64,000 nt of DNA from Streptantibioticus parmotrematis. Lineage in GTDB: Bacteria > Actinomycetota > Actinomycetes > Streptomycetales > Streptomycetaceae. Positions 37,425 through 48,081 of this stretch are shown here, piece after piece. A program made the position numbers and the translations under genes. The notes under the pieces were generated by a model. That model saw only the letters and a list, made by a program, of their open reading frames with translations, did no database searches and was not told the DNA's origin. The DNA lies in assembly GCF_019890615.1 (NCBI RefSeq), contig NZ_JAINVZ010000002.1, positions 62,001 through 126,000 of the forward strand, written 5' to 3'. Each line of letters opens with the position of its first letter. Within the stretch, counting starts at the first letter, position 1.

Positions 37425-37802
37425 GGAGCGCGTCATGCGCTGTTGTGGACGGGGGCGGTCCGCCGCCCCGCCCCGGCCGCACCCGCCCGGGGGCGACTCC
37501 GCGTGCCAACGGTGCCGTGCGCCCCGGCGCGACGCTCACCAGGGGCGACGCGAGCGGAAAGGGCGGGCGGCGGCTGCGCGGAGCGGTCGCCGGACGGGGT
37601 GCGCGGGGGTGTTCGGCGGAGCGGAATCGCGGGTGAAGTTCCGGATGCCCGTCCGAGGACGCATGCTTGAGGTATGGACTTCCTCGGGGACCGACGAGAA
37701 CTGCGGCGTGCAGTACCTCCGTCTGGAGGTGTGGCGGTGGGGTCGGCCGCGGCGGTGGACGCCGCTGCGGCAACCGGACCGGAGGAGTCGCGGGGGGAAG
37801 AG

Positions 37803-38555
37803 ATGACGGCGGCGGGCGCTCCGCCTCACGCCGCTTCCTCCAGCGCTCCCCATAACGCTTCGGTGCACAACTCCGGACGCGGTGCGACGGACGCCGAGGC
37901 GACCAGGCACCATGGACCGATGCGCGACAACGAGACTCAGGCCATCGGCGCCCTGGTCCGCCGCGCTGCCGAGGGCGACGAGCAGGCCACCCATGACCTG
38001 CTCGCGCACGTCCATCCGCTCGCCCTGCGGTACTGCCGGACCAGGCTGTCCCGGTTGCCGGGCGACGCCCGCCATTTCGTGGACGACCTCGCTCAGGAGG
38101 TCTGCCTCGCCGTGCTCTGCGCCCTGCCGCGCTATCGCGACCAGGGCCGCCCGTTCGAGGCGTTCGTCTTCGCCATCGCCGCGCACAAGGTCGCCGATCT
38201 GCAACGAGCGGCGATGCGCGGCCCCGGCTCGACGGCCGTCCCGTCCGAGGACCTGCCGGAGAAGCCCGACGACTCCCTCGGCCCCGAGGAACGTGCGCTG
38301 CTCAGCAGTGACGCCGAATGGGCCAAGGCCCTGCTCGCCAACCTGCCCGCGACCCAGCGCGAACTGGTGCTGCTGCGGGTCGCGGTGGGCCTGACGGCGG
38401 AGGAGACCGGCCGGATGCTCGGGATGTCGCCGGGTGCGGTGCGGGTCGCCCAGCATCGCGCGCTGAGCAGGCTGCGGGCGCTGGCCGAGCAGGCGGAGGC
38501 GATGCGGGCGGACGGCGCGATGCGCGAGGACGGCGCCCGGGGGCTCACGGCGTAG
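37803..38555 (+). CDS. shbA: ECF sigma factor ShbA/SigD
   Basis: 250 residues from ATG 37803 (GGGGGAAGAG upstream). Conserved protein starts near [20 protein letters not shown] (37920), so the true start may be there. Region 2 holds [30 protein letters not shown], and region 4 [27 protein letters not shown]. Orthologue of S. griseus ShbA, the sigma factor that drives hrdB, and syntenic with mycobacterial sigD. Unlike mycobacteria, no anti-sigma gene follows before guaB. Confidence 0.9.
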   Translation: MTAAGAPPHAASSSAPHNASVHNSGRGATDAEATRHHGPMRDNETQAIGALVRRAAEGDEQATHDLLAHVHPLALRYCRTRLSRLPGDARHFVDDLAQEVCLAVLCALPRYRDQGRPFEAFVFAIAAHKVADLQRAAMRGPGSTAVPSEDLPEKPDDSLGPEERALLSSDAEWAKALLANLPATQRELVLLRVAVGLTAEETGRMLGMSPGAVRVAQHRALSRLRALAEQAEAMRADGAMREDGARGLTA

Positions 38556-40421
<1,866 letters not shown>

Positions 40422-40432
40422 GCGTCGGTCCC

Positions 40433-40487
40433 GCGTCGGCGCTGTACAGCTCACGCCGTACAGCGTCACGCCGCACAGCGCCGACGC
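40433..40487. terminator. 13-bp stem hairpin between guaB and guaB3
   Basis: GCGTCGGCGCTGT (40433-40445) pairs perfectly with ACAGCGCCGACGC (40475-40487). The loop contains further GTACAGC/GCTGTAC-type short repeats. No U-tract. Likely attenuates read-through to guaB3. Confidence 0.7.
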
Positions 40488-40556
40488 GACTGGGTGACGG
40501 CGTGGCCCGGCCTGGGATACTGGGCGTGCAGGCCACGAGGAAAGGCATAGCGAACA

Positions 40557-41678
40557 GTGACTGAGATCGAGATCGGGCGAGGCAAGCGGGGCCGCAGGGC
40601 GTACGCATTCGACGACATCGCCGTCGTCCCGAGCCGGCGCACCCGGGACCCCAAGGAGGTCTCGATCGCCTGGCAGATCGACGCCTACCGCTTCGAGCTG
40701 CCGTTCCTGGCCGCGCCGATGGACTCCGTGGTCTCCCCGGAGTCCGCGATCCGCATCGGCAGCCTCGGCGGCCTCGGGGTGCTCAACCTCGAGGGCCTGT
40801 GGACCCGCTACGACGACCCCGAGCCGCTGCTCGCCGAGATCGCCGAGCTGGACGACCTGAGCGCGACCAAGCGCCTCCAGGAGATCTACGCCGCCCCCAT
40901 CCGTGAGGAACTGATCGGCCAGCGCATCAAGGAGGTGCGCGACGCGGGCGTGGTCACCGCCGCCGCGCTCTCCCCGCAGCGCACCGCGCAGTTCTCCAAG
41001 GCCGTGGTGGACGCGGGCGTGGACCTGTTCGTGATCCGCGGGACGACCGTCTCCGCCGAGCACGTCTCGGGTTCGCACGAGCCGCTCAACCTCAAGCAGT
41101 TCATCTACGAGCTGGACGTGCCCGTCATCGTGGGCGGCTGCGCCACCTACACGGCGGCCCTCCACCTGATGCGCACCGGCGCGGCGGGTGTCCTCGTCGG
41201 CTTCGGCGGCGGCGCCGCGCACACCACGCGCAACGTGCTGGGCATCCAGGTGCCGATGGCCACCGCGGTGGCCGACGTGGCCGCCGCCCGCCGCGACTAC
41301 ATGGACGAGTCCGGTGGCCGCTACGTGCACGTCATCGCGGACGGCGGTTTCGGCGCCAGCGGCGACCTGCCCAAGGCGATCGCCTGCGGTGCCGACGCGG
41401 TCATGATGGGCTCCCCGCTGGCCCGTGCCACCGACGCGCCCGGCCGCGGTTTCCACTGGGGCATGGAGGCGGTGCACGAGGAGCTGCCGCGCGGCAAGCG
41501 GATGAACCTCGGCGCCGCCGGCACCACCGAGGAGATCCTCCTCGGCCCGTCGCACGCCCCGGACGGCTCGATGAACTTCTTCGGCGCGCTGCGTCGGGCC
41601 ATGGCCACGACCGGCTACTCGGACCTCAAGGAGTTCCAGCGCGTCGAGGTGACGGTCGCTCCGGTGGCCCACCGCTGA
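40557..41678 (+). CDS. guaB3: GuaB3 family IMP dehydrogenase-related protein
   Basis: 373 residues, GTG 40557. TIM-barrel without CBS domains. The catalytic loop reads GFGGGAAHTTRNVLG, with H222 where IMPDH has the active-site Cys. The GMP/IMP phosphate region (HVIADGGFGASGDLPKAIACGADAVMMGSPL) is well conserved. GuaB3 of cyanobacteria has been described as a GMP reductase, but actinobacterial members with this Cys-less loop remain unclear. Placed after guaB as in mycobacteria. Confidence 0.92.
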   Translation: MTEIEIGRGKRGRRAYAFDDIAVVPSRRTRDPKEVSIAWQIDAYRFELPFLAAPMDSVVSPESAIRIGSLGGLGVLNLEGLWTRYDDPEPLLAEIAELDDLSATKRLQEIYAAPIREELIGQRIKEVRDAGVVTAAALSPQRTAQFSKAVVDAGVDLFVIRGTTVSAEHVSGSHEPLNLKQFIYELDVPVIVGGCATYTAALHLMRTGAAGVLVGFGGGAAHTTRNVLGIQVPMATAVADVAAARRDYMDESGGRYVHVIADGGFGASGDLPKAIACGADAVMMGSPLARATDAPGRGFHWGMEAVHEELPRGKRMNLGAAGTTEEILLGPSHAPDGSMNFFGALRRAMATTGYSDLKEFQRVEVTVAPVAHR

Positions 41679-41799
41679 GGCACTTCCCCGTGCCGTACGC
41701 GCGGCGTTGTGAGAAGTGAGGCGAGGGCCCGGGACTCGGTTGCGAGTCCCGGGCCCTTCGCGTGTCCCCCGGTTGGCGTACGAGTGCCGACGTGCCGGA

Positions 41800-42417
41800 T
41801 CAGCGCTGGGCCTGGGCCGCGCGACGCGCGATGACGAACCCCTCGGCGCCGGCTATCCCGAAGAACAGCACGTCCATCGGGCTGACGAACGAGTCCTTCC
41901 ACGCCTTCACCAGGTCGTTGAAGTGGGTGAACAGAACGTTGGTGAACGGGATGCCGTCCATGTGGTTGATCGTCCACGCCATGCCGACCAGCTGCCCCAG
42001 CCAGACCGCGAGCAGCGAGATCACCGCGGCCATCATCGGCAGTGCGGCGCTGCGGCCACCCCCCACCTTGCCCATCGCCGCCCCCACGACCAGGCCCACG
42101 ACGATCGCGACGTAGCCGACCTCGTGGTTGGTGAAGCGGAGCACCGCCGCGTAGAAGACGATGGCGACGACTGCCGCGCCGAGCCCCGCCAGCAGGCCGA
42201 GGCCGAAGCGCTCGGGGCGCTGCGGCACGGCGAACGGCGGCGGGAAGGCGCCGCCGCCCGGCGGGTAGAGGGCGGGGGCGGGCGCCGGGTAGCCGCCCTG
42301 AGCCTGCTGCTGCGGCGGCTGTCCGTAGCCGGGCTGCGGGGCGGCGTAGCCCTGCGGCGGCGCAGGCTGAGCGCCGAAGGGGTCGCCCGCGGGTGGTTGT
42401 TGCAGCGGCGTGCTCAT
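41800..42417 (-). CDS. proline/glutamine-rich integral membrane protein
   Basis: 205 residues. The N-terminal 75 residues are a Pro/Gln/Gly/Tyr-rich tail (QGYAAPQPGYGQPPQQ). Three to four membrane helices follow (GLGLLAGLGAAVVAIVFYAAVL; YVAIVVGLVVGAAMG; MMAAVISLLAVWLGQLVG). An exposed loop carries WTINHMDGIPFTNVLFTHF. Function unknown. Convergent with guaB3. Confidence 0.8.
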   Translation of the reverse strand: MSTPLQQPPAGDPFGAQPAPPQGYAAPQPGYGQPPQQQAQGGYPAPAPALYPPGGGAFPPPFAVPQRPERFGLGLLAGLGAAVVAIVFYAAVLRFTNHEVGYVAIVVGLVVGAAMGKVGGGRSAALPMMAAVISLLAVWLGQLVGMAWTINHMDGIPFTNVLFTHFNDLVKAWKDSFVSPMDVLFFGIAGAEGFVIARRAAQAQR

Positions 42418-42663
42418 GAGGTCCCCCGGTAAGTGAAGTTATGGCCTGAAGTTGATGGTGGCCTGAAGGCTAGCAGTCACCTCTGACAAGGGGGCCTGAC
42501 CAGCCGTGCGGCGTCCGTGAGAGCGCCGGACCGGCTGAGGGCGGCTCAATCACGGGCGAGCGGAGGACCGGTGACGAACCGGCCGGGTGACGCGAGGGTG
42601 ACGCCGTTGGGCCATTTGCTGCCCAACAGGCGGCCGACGCACAGCCACCTAATAATCAGATTT

Positions 42664-43881
42664 ATGGCGCATAGGAAGTCTTTTTCCGGACGAGACCTGG
42701 GCATAGACCTCGGCACCGCCAACACCCTGGTGTACGTGCGAGGCGAGGGCATCGTGCTCAACGAGCCGTCAGTGGTGGCCGTCAACGCCGTGGGCGGCGA
42801 GGTCATCAGCGTCGGAACCGACGCCAAGTCCACGATCGGGCGAACGCCTTCCCACGTCGTCGCCGTACGCCCCCTGCGCGACGGGGTGATCGCCGACTTC
42901 GACATGGCGGAGCGGATGCTCGCCCACTTCATCCGCAAGGTGGCCGGCAACCGGCGCCGCTTCAGCCGCCCCCGGGTGGTGGTGTGCGTTCCCTCGGGCA
43001 TCACCAGCGTCGAACGACGCGCGGTCGTCGAGGCCGCCACCACCGCGGGTGCACGCCAGGTGTACCTGATCGACGAGCCCATGGCCGCGGCCATCGGTGC
43101 GGGGCTGCCGGTGAGCGAACCGGTCGGCTCCATGATCGTGGACATCGGCGGTGGCACCACGGAAGTCGCGGTCATCTCACTCGGCGGCATCGTCACCGCC
43201 CGGTCCGTACGGACGGCGGGGGACGCCATCGACACGGCGATCGCGAACTACGTGAAACGAGAACACACCCTCGTCATCGGTGAACGTACCGCCGAAGAGG
43301 TGAAGATGGCCATCGGTTCGGCCGCGCCCTCGGGCTACTGGCCGGACGGACTGGGCCTGCTCGACCGCGAACTCGAGGCGGACATGGGAGCCGCCGACCC
43401 CGTGGACGACGGATCCGACGCCGCCGACGCGCGAGGCGCTCGAGAGGCCGACCCGGAGTCGTCGGTGGGCCTGGTGACCGCGGTCGGCACCACCCCCGAC
43501 GGTGAGCAGCGGTGCAGGATCCGGGGCCGTGACCAGGTCAGCGGCCTGCCCAAGACCCTGGAGCTGGAAACCGCGCAGATACGCCACGCGATCAACGATC
43601 CCGTGGAAACGATCATCGACGCCGTGCGCCAGACCCTGGACTCCTGCCCTCCGGAGCCTGCGGGCGACATCATGGACCACGGCATCGTGCTGACGGGCGG
43701 TGGCGCACTCCTGCCGGGCCTCGACGCACGGCTCAGCAGCGCCTTCGACATCCCCGTCATCGTGGCGGATTCGCCGCTCGACTGCGTGGCGGTGGGCACT
43801 GGCAAGTGCGTCGAGAACTACGACGCCCTGCGCACCGTCATCGACGCCACGCCCAACTCGTACCTGGCGTACAAGGGCTGA
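42664..43881 (+). CDS. MreB-like actin with a large acidic insertion
   Basis: 405 residues. Actin-fold motifs intact: phosphate 1 DLGTANTLVYV (14-24), phosphate 2 IVDIGGGTTEVAVI (158-171), adenosine motif LTGGGALLPGL (343-353). Between AIGSA (220) and CRIRGRD (284) the usual about 10-residue turn is replaced by about 60 residues rich in Asp/Glu/Ala. Normal MreB is about 340 residues. No mreC, mreD or rodA follows, so this is not the sporulation mre cluster. ATG 42664 is chosen as it starts just before SGRDLGIDLG. Confidence 0.9.
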   Translation: MAHRKSFSGRDLGIDLGTANTLVYVRGEGIVLNEPSVVAVNAVGGEVISVGTDAKSTIGRTPSHVVAVRPLRDGVIADFDMAERMLAHFIRKVAGNRRRFSRPRVVVCVPSGITSVERRAVVEAATTAGARQVYLIDEPMAAAIGAGLPVSEPVGSMIVDIGGGTTEVAVISLGGIVTARSVRTAGDAIDTAIANYVKREHTLVIGERTAEEVKMAIGSAAPSGYWPDGLGLLDRELEADMGAADPVDDGSDAADARGAREADPESSVGLVTAVGTTPDGEQRCRIRGRDQVSGLPKTLELETAQIRHAINDPVETIIDAVRQTLDSCPPEPAGDIMDHGIVLTGGGALLPGLDARLSSAFDIPVIVADSPLDCVAVGTGKCVENYDALRTVIDATPNSYLAYKG

Positions 43882-43940
43882 CGGCAGGCCAGGCCGGTCC
43901 GGGCGCGCGTCGGCCGGGCCGGACCGACCGGGCCGCGGAG

Positions 43941-43975
43941 GCGACGGCAGGCCGCGTATGCGACGGCAGGCCGCG
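43941..43975. repeat. 16-bp direct repeat before the DUF6049-like gene
   Basis: GCGACGGCAGGCCGCG at 43941-43956 and 43960-43975, spaced 19 bp, in the 136-bp gap after the MreB-like gene. Confidence 0.65.
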
Positions 43976-44017
43976 GGGACGAGGCGGGAACCGGGACGGC
44001 AGGGAGAACGTTGACAG

Positions 44018-46540
44018 GTGGTGAGCGGCGCGAGGTGCGCGGCGGGGGCGGGCCGCCGTGCCCTGCGCCGGTCGGCGGACCTGCTGGTGCTCATGGTGGT
44101 CGTGGCGCTCACCTTGCTGACGGCCCCGGCGCGGGCGTCCTCGGCGCAGCTGGTACGGGCTCAGCCGGGACGGGTTGAGCCGGGACAAGCCCAGTCGGAC
44201 CGCGTGCAGTCGGCCGTCCTTGGTCGAGGCGTCCACGTCCAGCAGCCTCCGGACGGTGACCCGGTCGCCGTCACTCTGAGCGCGTTCAGCCCGTCACTCC
44301 CGAAGCCGGACGACACCCTCACGATCACCGGAGACCTCGCCAACTCCACGAACCACCAGGTCGCCGACAGCCACCTGGGCGTGCGCATCGGCAACGGTGG
44401 GGAGATCACCGGACATACCGAACCGGTCGCCGCGCTGGCGCCCGGTGAGACGCTGCCGTTCACGTTCAAGGTGCCGGTATCGGCGCTGAACCTGCACAGC
44501 GCGGGCGACCACACGCTGACCCTCGCACTGGCCGGATCGGACGGAACGCGCTGGGGACAGCTCCACGTGCGCCTGCCCTGGTATCCGCCCGGCACGCAGG
44601 GCAAGCCGCTGGACGTCGCCGCCGTCTGGCCGGTCACCGACACTCCGCACGAGGAACCCGTCTCGCTCGGTGAGGGCGACACGGCCCAGCCCGTCTTCCG
44701 GGACGACGAACTGGCCACCGAGTTCGCCGACGGAGGGCGGCTGCGGCAGGTCGTCGCGGCAGCCGCCGGCCTGCCCGTCACCTGGACGGTCGACCCCGCG
44801 CTGCTGGACGAGGCGCAGGGCATGACGGGCGGCTACCGCGTCGCGAAGAACCCGGACAGCGGCAGCCCCCAGGAAAGCGTGCCGGGCACCGGGGGCACGG
44901 TGGCCTCCTCATGGCTGACGGCGATCCGCGCCGCGGTGAAGGACGGCTCGGTGGTCGCCCTGCCGTACGCCGACCCCGACCTGGCCTCGATCGCGCGCTG
45001 GAACGCGGACACCGGAGCGCTCGCCACGATCCTTCGCGACGCGGTGAGCTGGGGCGGGACCACGGCCGCGCAGACGCTGCACGTGTCGGTGCGCGACGAC
45101 GTGGCCTGGCCGTACGCGGGCGCCCTGGACACCGACATCGCCGCCCTGGTGCAGAAGCTGGGCCCGAACGTCTTCCTCGCCTCCGGGCGCGGCCTGAGCA
45201 CCGGCGCCTCCGAGCCGAAGGTCTCGATCGGCGGTGGGGGGACCGCGCTGGTCGGCGATCCGGCGATCGACGCGGTCCTGACCCAGCCGACGACCGACGC
45301 CGGAGACGTGGCCACCGCCCGCCAGGAGATCCTGGGCGACCTGCTGAACGCCGAGCGGGACGCTCCTGACGCCCCGGGCGGTCTGCTCGTCGTACCGCCG
45401 CGACAGATGTCGGCGTCGACCGCCCAGGCCCTCGCGGAGGCGCTGAAGGCGGCGCAGGGGGCGGGATGGGCGAAGGTCGTCGGCCTCAACGGGGTCTCCA
45501 ACGCGGCCCCGGCGTCGACGACGGCCTCCAGCACGGCTTCCACGGCTCCCTGGGCTTCCGGTGCGGCTTCTGCGGCTTCGGGCGAGGCTCCCTCGGGTTC
45601 CGGCGAGGCTTCCACGACCTCCGCCGCGGGTCTGGCCCCCGCCATAGGCCTGACCCCCGCCGCAGGCATCGCCGCCCCCGCAGGCCTCGCCTCCGCCGCC
45701 GCGACCCCCACCGCCGCGACCCCCACCGCCGCGACCCCCACCGCCTCGGTCGGCCCGCCGGAGAGTTATCCACAGGCCTTGCGGGCGAGCGAGCTGACGG
45801 CGGACGATCTTCACGCGGTGGCCGCGATCGAGCCGGACCTCGACACCTTGTCCCTGGTGCTGTCCGCCCCGGCCCGGACCACGGACGTGGTGCACCGCGC
45901 CATGCTGCGAGCTGTTTCCACCGGGTGGCGGGTGGACGCGGTCAGCGGCGACACCGACAGCGAGACCTCGTACACGAAAGGGGTGCGTGCCTATGTGGAC
46001 AAGTCGATAACCTCCGTGCGCCTGCTGCCCAAGCTCGGCACGGTCACGATGGCGGGCGACTCGGCGTCGATCCCGGTCACGGTCTCCAACGGACTGCAGC
46101 AGCCCCTGAGCGGACTGGAGCTGCGGGTCACCTCCTCGGCGGCCGACCGGGTCACCATCGGCAACCCCACCACGGCCGTACGCGCGGCGGCCGAGGCCAA
46201 CCACACCGTGCAGGTACGGGCGCGGGCGCACGCCAACGGTCCGGTGCAGGTCACCGCACAGCTCTACACGACGGCGAACAACCGCCCCTGGGGAGATCCG
46301 ATCACGTTCCAGGTCCGGGTCAGCAAGATCTCCCCGCTGGCGATCGGCGTCATCGCGGGAGGCGTGCTGCTGGTGCTCCTGGCCGGAGCGTTCAAGATGC
46401 GGCAGGCCCGCCGCAGGCAGCCCCCCGGCGACCCCGCTCCGGGGACGCCCGGCCCCGGCCCGGACAGCCCGGAGCGCCCGGACGGTCCGGACGGCTCGCC
46501 ACCCGAGGACCCCGGCTCGGACGGCCCGGCGCCGAGGTGA
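44018..46540 (+). CDS. DUF6049-like secreted, membrane-anchored protein
   Basis: 840 residues. GTG 44018 or the next codon GTG 44021. Signal peptide (LLVLMVVVALTLLTAPARASS) is about 22-42. A CARDB-like beta domain follows (TLTITGDLANSTNHQVADSH), then a large extracellular part, a low-complexity Ser/Thr/Ala/Pro stretch (about 490-585, with ATPTAATPTAATPTA), then another beta domain. One C-terminal helix (ISPLAIGVIAGGVLLVLLAGAF) and a Pro-rich cytosolic tail follow. Resembles the DUF6049 family usually found next to murJ. This copy follows the MreB-like gene by 136 bp, suggesting a joint envelope function. Confidence 0.75.
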   Translation: MVSGARCAAGAGRRALRRSADLLVLMVVVALTLLTAPARASSAQLVRAQPGRVEPGQAQSDRVQSAVLGRGVHVQQPPDGDPVAVTLSAFSPSLPKPDDTLTITGDLANSTNHQVADSHLGVRIGNGGEITGHTEPVAALAPGETLPFTFKVPVSALNLHSAGDHTLTLALAGSDGTRWGQLHVRLPWYPPGTQGKPLDVAAVWPVTDTPHEEPVSLGEGDTAQPVFRDDELATEFADGGRLRQVVAAAAGLPVTWTVDPALLDEAQGMTGGYRVAKNPDSGSPQESVPGTGGTVASSWLTAIRAAVKDGSVVALPYADPDLASIARWNADTGALATILRDAVSWGGTTAAQTLHVSVRDDVAWPYAGALDTDIAALVQKLGPNVFLASGRGLSTGASEPKVSIGGGGTALVGDPAIDAVLTQPTTDAGDVATARQEILGDLLNAERDAPDAPGGLLVVPPRQMSASTAQALAEALKAAQGAGWAKVVGLNGVSNAAPASTTASSTASTAPWASGAASAASGEAPSGSGEASTTSAAGLAPAIGLTPAAGIAAPAGLASAAATPTAATPTAATPTASVGPPESYPQALRASELTADDLHAVAAIEPDLDTLSLVLSAPARTTDVVHRAMLRAVSTGWRVDAVSGDTDSETSYTKGVRAYVDKSITSVRLLPKLGTVTMAGDSASIPVTVSNGLQQPLSGLELRVTSSAADRVTIGNPTTAVRAAAEANHTVQVRARAHANGPVQVTAQLYTTANNRPWGDPITFQVRVSKISPLAIGVIAGGVLLVLLAGAFKMRQARRRQPPGDPAPGTPGPGPDSPERPDGPDGSPPEDPGSDGPAPR

Positions 46541-46579
46541 GTGACCCGGCATGGGACGGGCCGGCGCCCTCCCGCGCCC

Positions 46580-47839
46580 CTACAGCCGTGCCGCCGCCCC
46601 CGCCGGAGTGGCCCCGCGGGTGTCCAGCAGGAGCTGCGCCTTCACCGCCAGCCCCTGGAGGTCGTACGTGCGGTGGTGCTGGAGGAGGACCGTCAGGTCG
46701 GCGTCGGCCGCGGCCTCCCACAGGGAGTCGGCGCGGGGGACCGGGCGGTCCAGGACGCGCCAGTCGGGGACGTAGGGGTCGTGGTAGCTGAGGGACGCGC
46801 CGAGGTCCAGCAGCCGCGAGGCGACCTCGCGCGCCGGTGCGCCCTCGTCGTCGGCGACGTCGGCCTTGTAGGTGACGCCCAGCAGCAGGACGCGGGCGCC
46901 GCGCACCGACTTGCCGTGTTCGTTGAGCAGCGCCGCGCAGCGCTGGACGACGTAGCGGGGCATGCGGCCGTTGACCTCCTGGGCCAGTTCGACCATGCGC
47001 AGCGGGTAGCCGAGGGTGCGGGCGGGATAGGACAGGTAGTTCGGGTCCAGCGCGAAGCCGTGGCCGCCGACGCCGGGGCCGGGCCGGAACGCCTGGAAGC
47101 CGAATGGCTTGGTCTCGGCGCAGCGGATCACGTCCCACAGGTCGATGCCCGCGTCGTGGCAGAAGACGGCCATCTCGTTGACCAGCGCGATGTTCACCTG
47201 CCGGTAGTTGGTCTCCAGCAGCTTGACCGCCTCGGCCTCGCGGGGGCCGCGGGCCCGCACCACGCGTTCGGTGAGGCGGCCGTAGAAGGCGGCGGCTGCC
47301 TCCGTGCAGGCGGAGGTGAGGCCGCCGATGACCTTGGGGGTGTTGGCGATGCCGTGGTGCCGGTTGCCGGGGTCGAGGCGGCCGGGGGAGTAGGCGAGGT
47401 GGAAGTCGCGGCCGGCGCGCAGGCCGGAACCGTGTTCCAGGATCGGACGCAGGATTTCCTCCGTCGTTCCCGGGTATGCGGTCGACTCCAGGACGACGGT
47501 GGTGTGCGGGCGCAGATGCGCGGCCAGAGTGCGGGCCGCCTCGGTCACCGCGGACAGGTCGAGGGCACGGTCCTCGCCCAGGGAGGTCGGTGCGCAGATC
47601 ACGGCGGTACGGGCCCGGCCCAGGACGGCGGGGTCACCGGTGGCGCGGAATCCGGTGGCCAGCATTCGCCGTACCTCGGCCGCGGTGAGACCGTCGAGGT
47701 GGGAACGTCCCGCGTTCAGGCCTGCCGTGACGGCCGGGTCGGTGTCGTAGCCGATGACGTCGATCCCGGCGGCGGTGGCGGACTGGGCGAGGGGCAGTCC
47801 GAAGTGGTGGAGTCCGATGACGGCGAGGTCTGCGGGCAT
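46580..47839 (-). CDS. UDP-sugar dehydrogenase-like protein lacking the catalytic Cys
   Basis: 419 residues with the three-domain UDP-glucose/UDP-ManNAc dehydrogenase layout. NAD motif LAVIGLHHFGLPLAQ (usual GLGYVG altered to GLHHFG), central AVKLLETNYRQVNIALVNE, and the C-terminal domain VLLLGVTYKADVADDE. The catalytic loop reads GPGVGGHGFALDP: G261 replaces the nucleophilic Cys of GPG-GG-C. Two-step oxidation to a uronic acid should not work by the known mechanism. The gene is divergent from glpD. Confidence 0.85.
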   Translation of the reverse strand: MPADLAVIGLHHFGLPLAQSATAAGIDVIGYDTDPAVTAGLNAGRSHLDGLTAAEVRRMLATGFRATGDPAVLGRARTAVICAPTSLGEDRALDLSAVTEAARTLAAHLRPHTTVVLESTAYPGTTEEILRPILEHGSGLRAGRDFHLAYSPGRLDPGNRHHGIANTPKVIGGLTSACTEAAAAFYGRLTERVVRARGPREAEAVKLLETNYRQVNIALVNEMAVFCHDAGIDLWDVIRCAETKPFGFQAFRPGPGVGGHGFALDPNYLSYPARTLGYPLRMVELAQEVNGRMPRYVVQRCAALLNEHGKSVRGARVLLLGVTYKADVADDEGAPAREVASRLLDLGASLSYHDPYVPDWRVLDRPVPRADSLWEAAADADLTVLLQHHRTYDLQGLAVKAQLLLDTRGATPAGAAARL

Positions 47840-47952
47840 GGAAGGTCAGCCCCCTTGGGTGTCGCGCACGGCACGGTCCGGGCCGGACCGCGTGTCGTCC
47901 CGGACCTGCGCGGTCCAGAATTCCTGGATGAAGCCATTTAAGGCTAAGCAGA

Positions 47953-47974
47953 AATATGACTGATATTCAGTATT
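47953..47974. promoter_or_regulatory. AT-rich inverted-repeat operator candidate between dehydrogenase and glpD
   Basis: ACTGA-TAT-TCAGT (47959-47971), flanked by AATA and TATT, sits in an AT-rich island (47935-47980) within a divergent gap. It could be a regulator site for either gene. No clear -35/-10 pair was assigned. Confidence 0.4.
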
Positions 47975-48081
47975 GAACGCTTCGTGTGGCGCGTGGCCCC
48001 GTCGCCGGTCACCATCGAGGGGAAGGGCCCAGGGCGGCACGGGAGAGACCGGGCGCGAGGAAGCGCGAGCGAGGAGGCGCA

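Noticed and set aside
45766-46002. Replication origin
   Set aside because: Only two DnaA boxes lie in coding DNA, with no dnaA, dnaN or parAB nearby and no box cluster.
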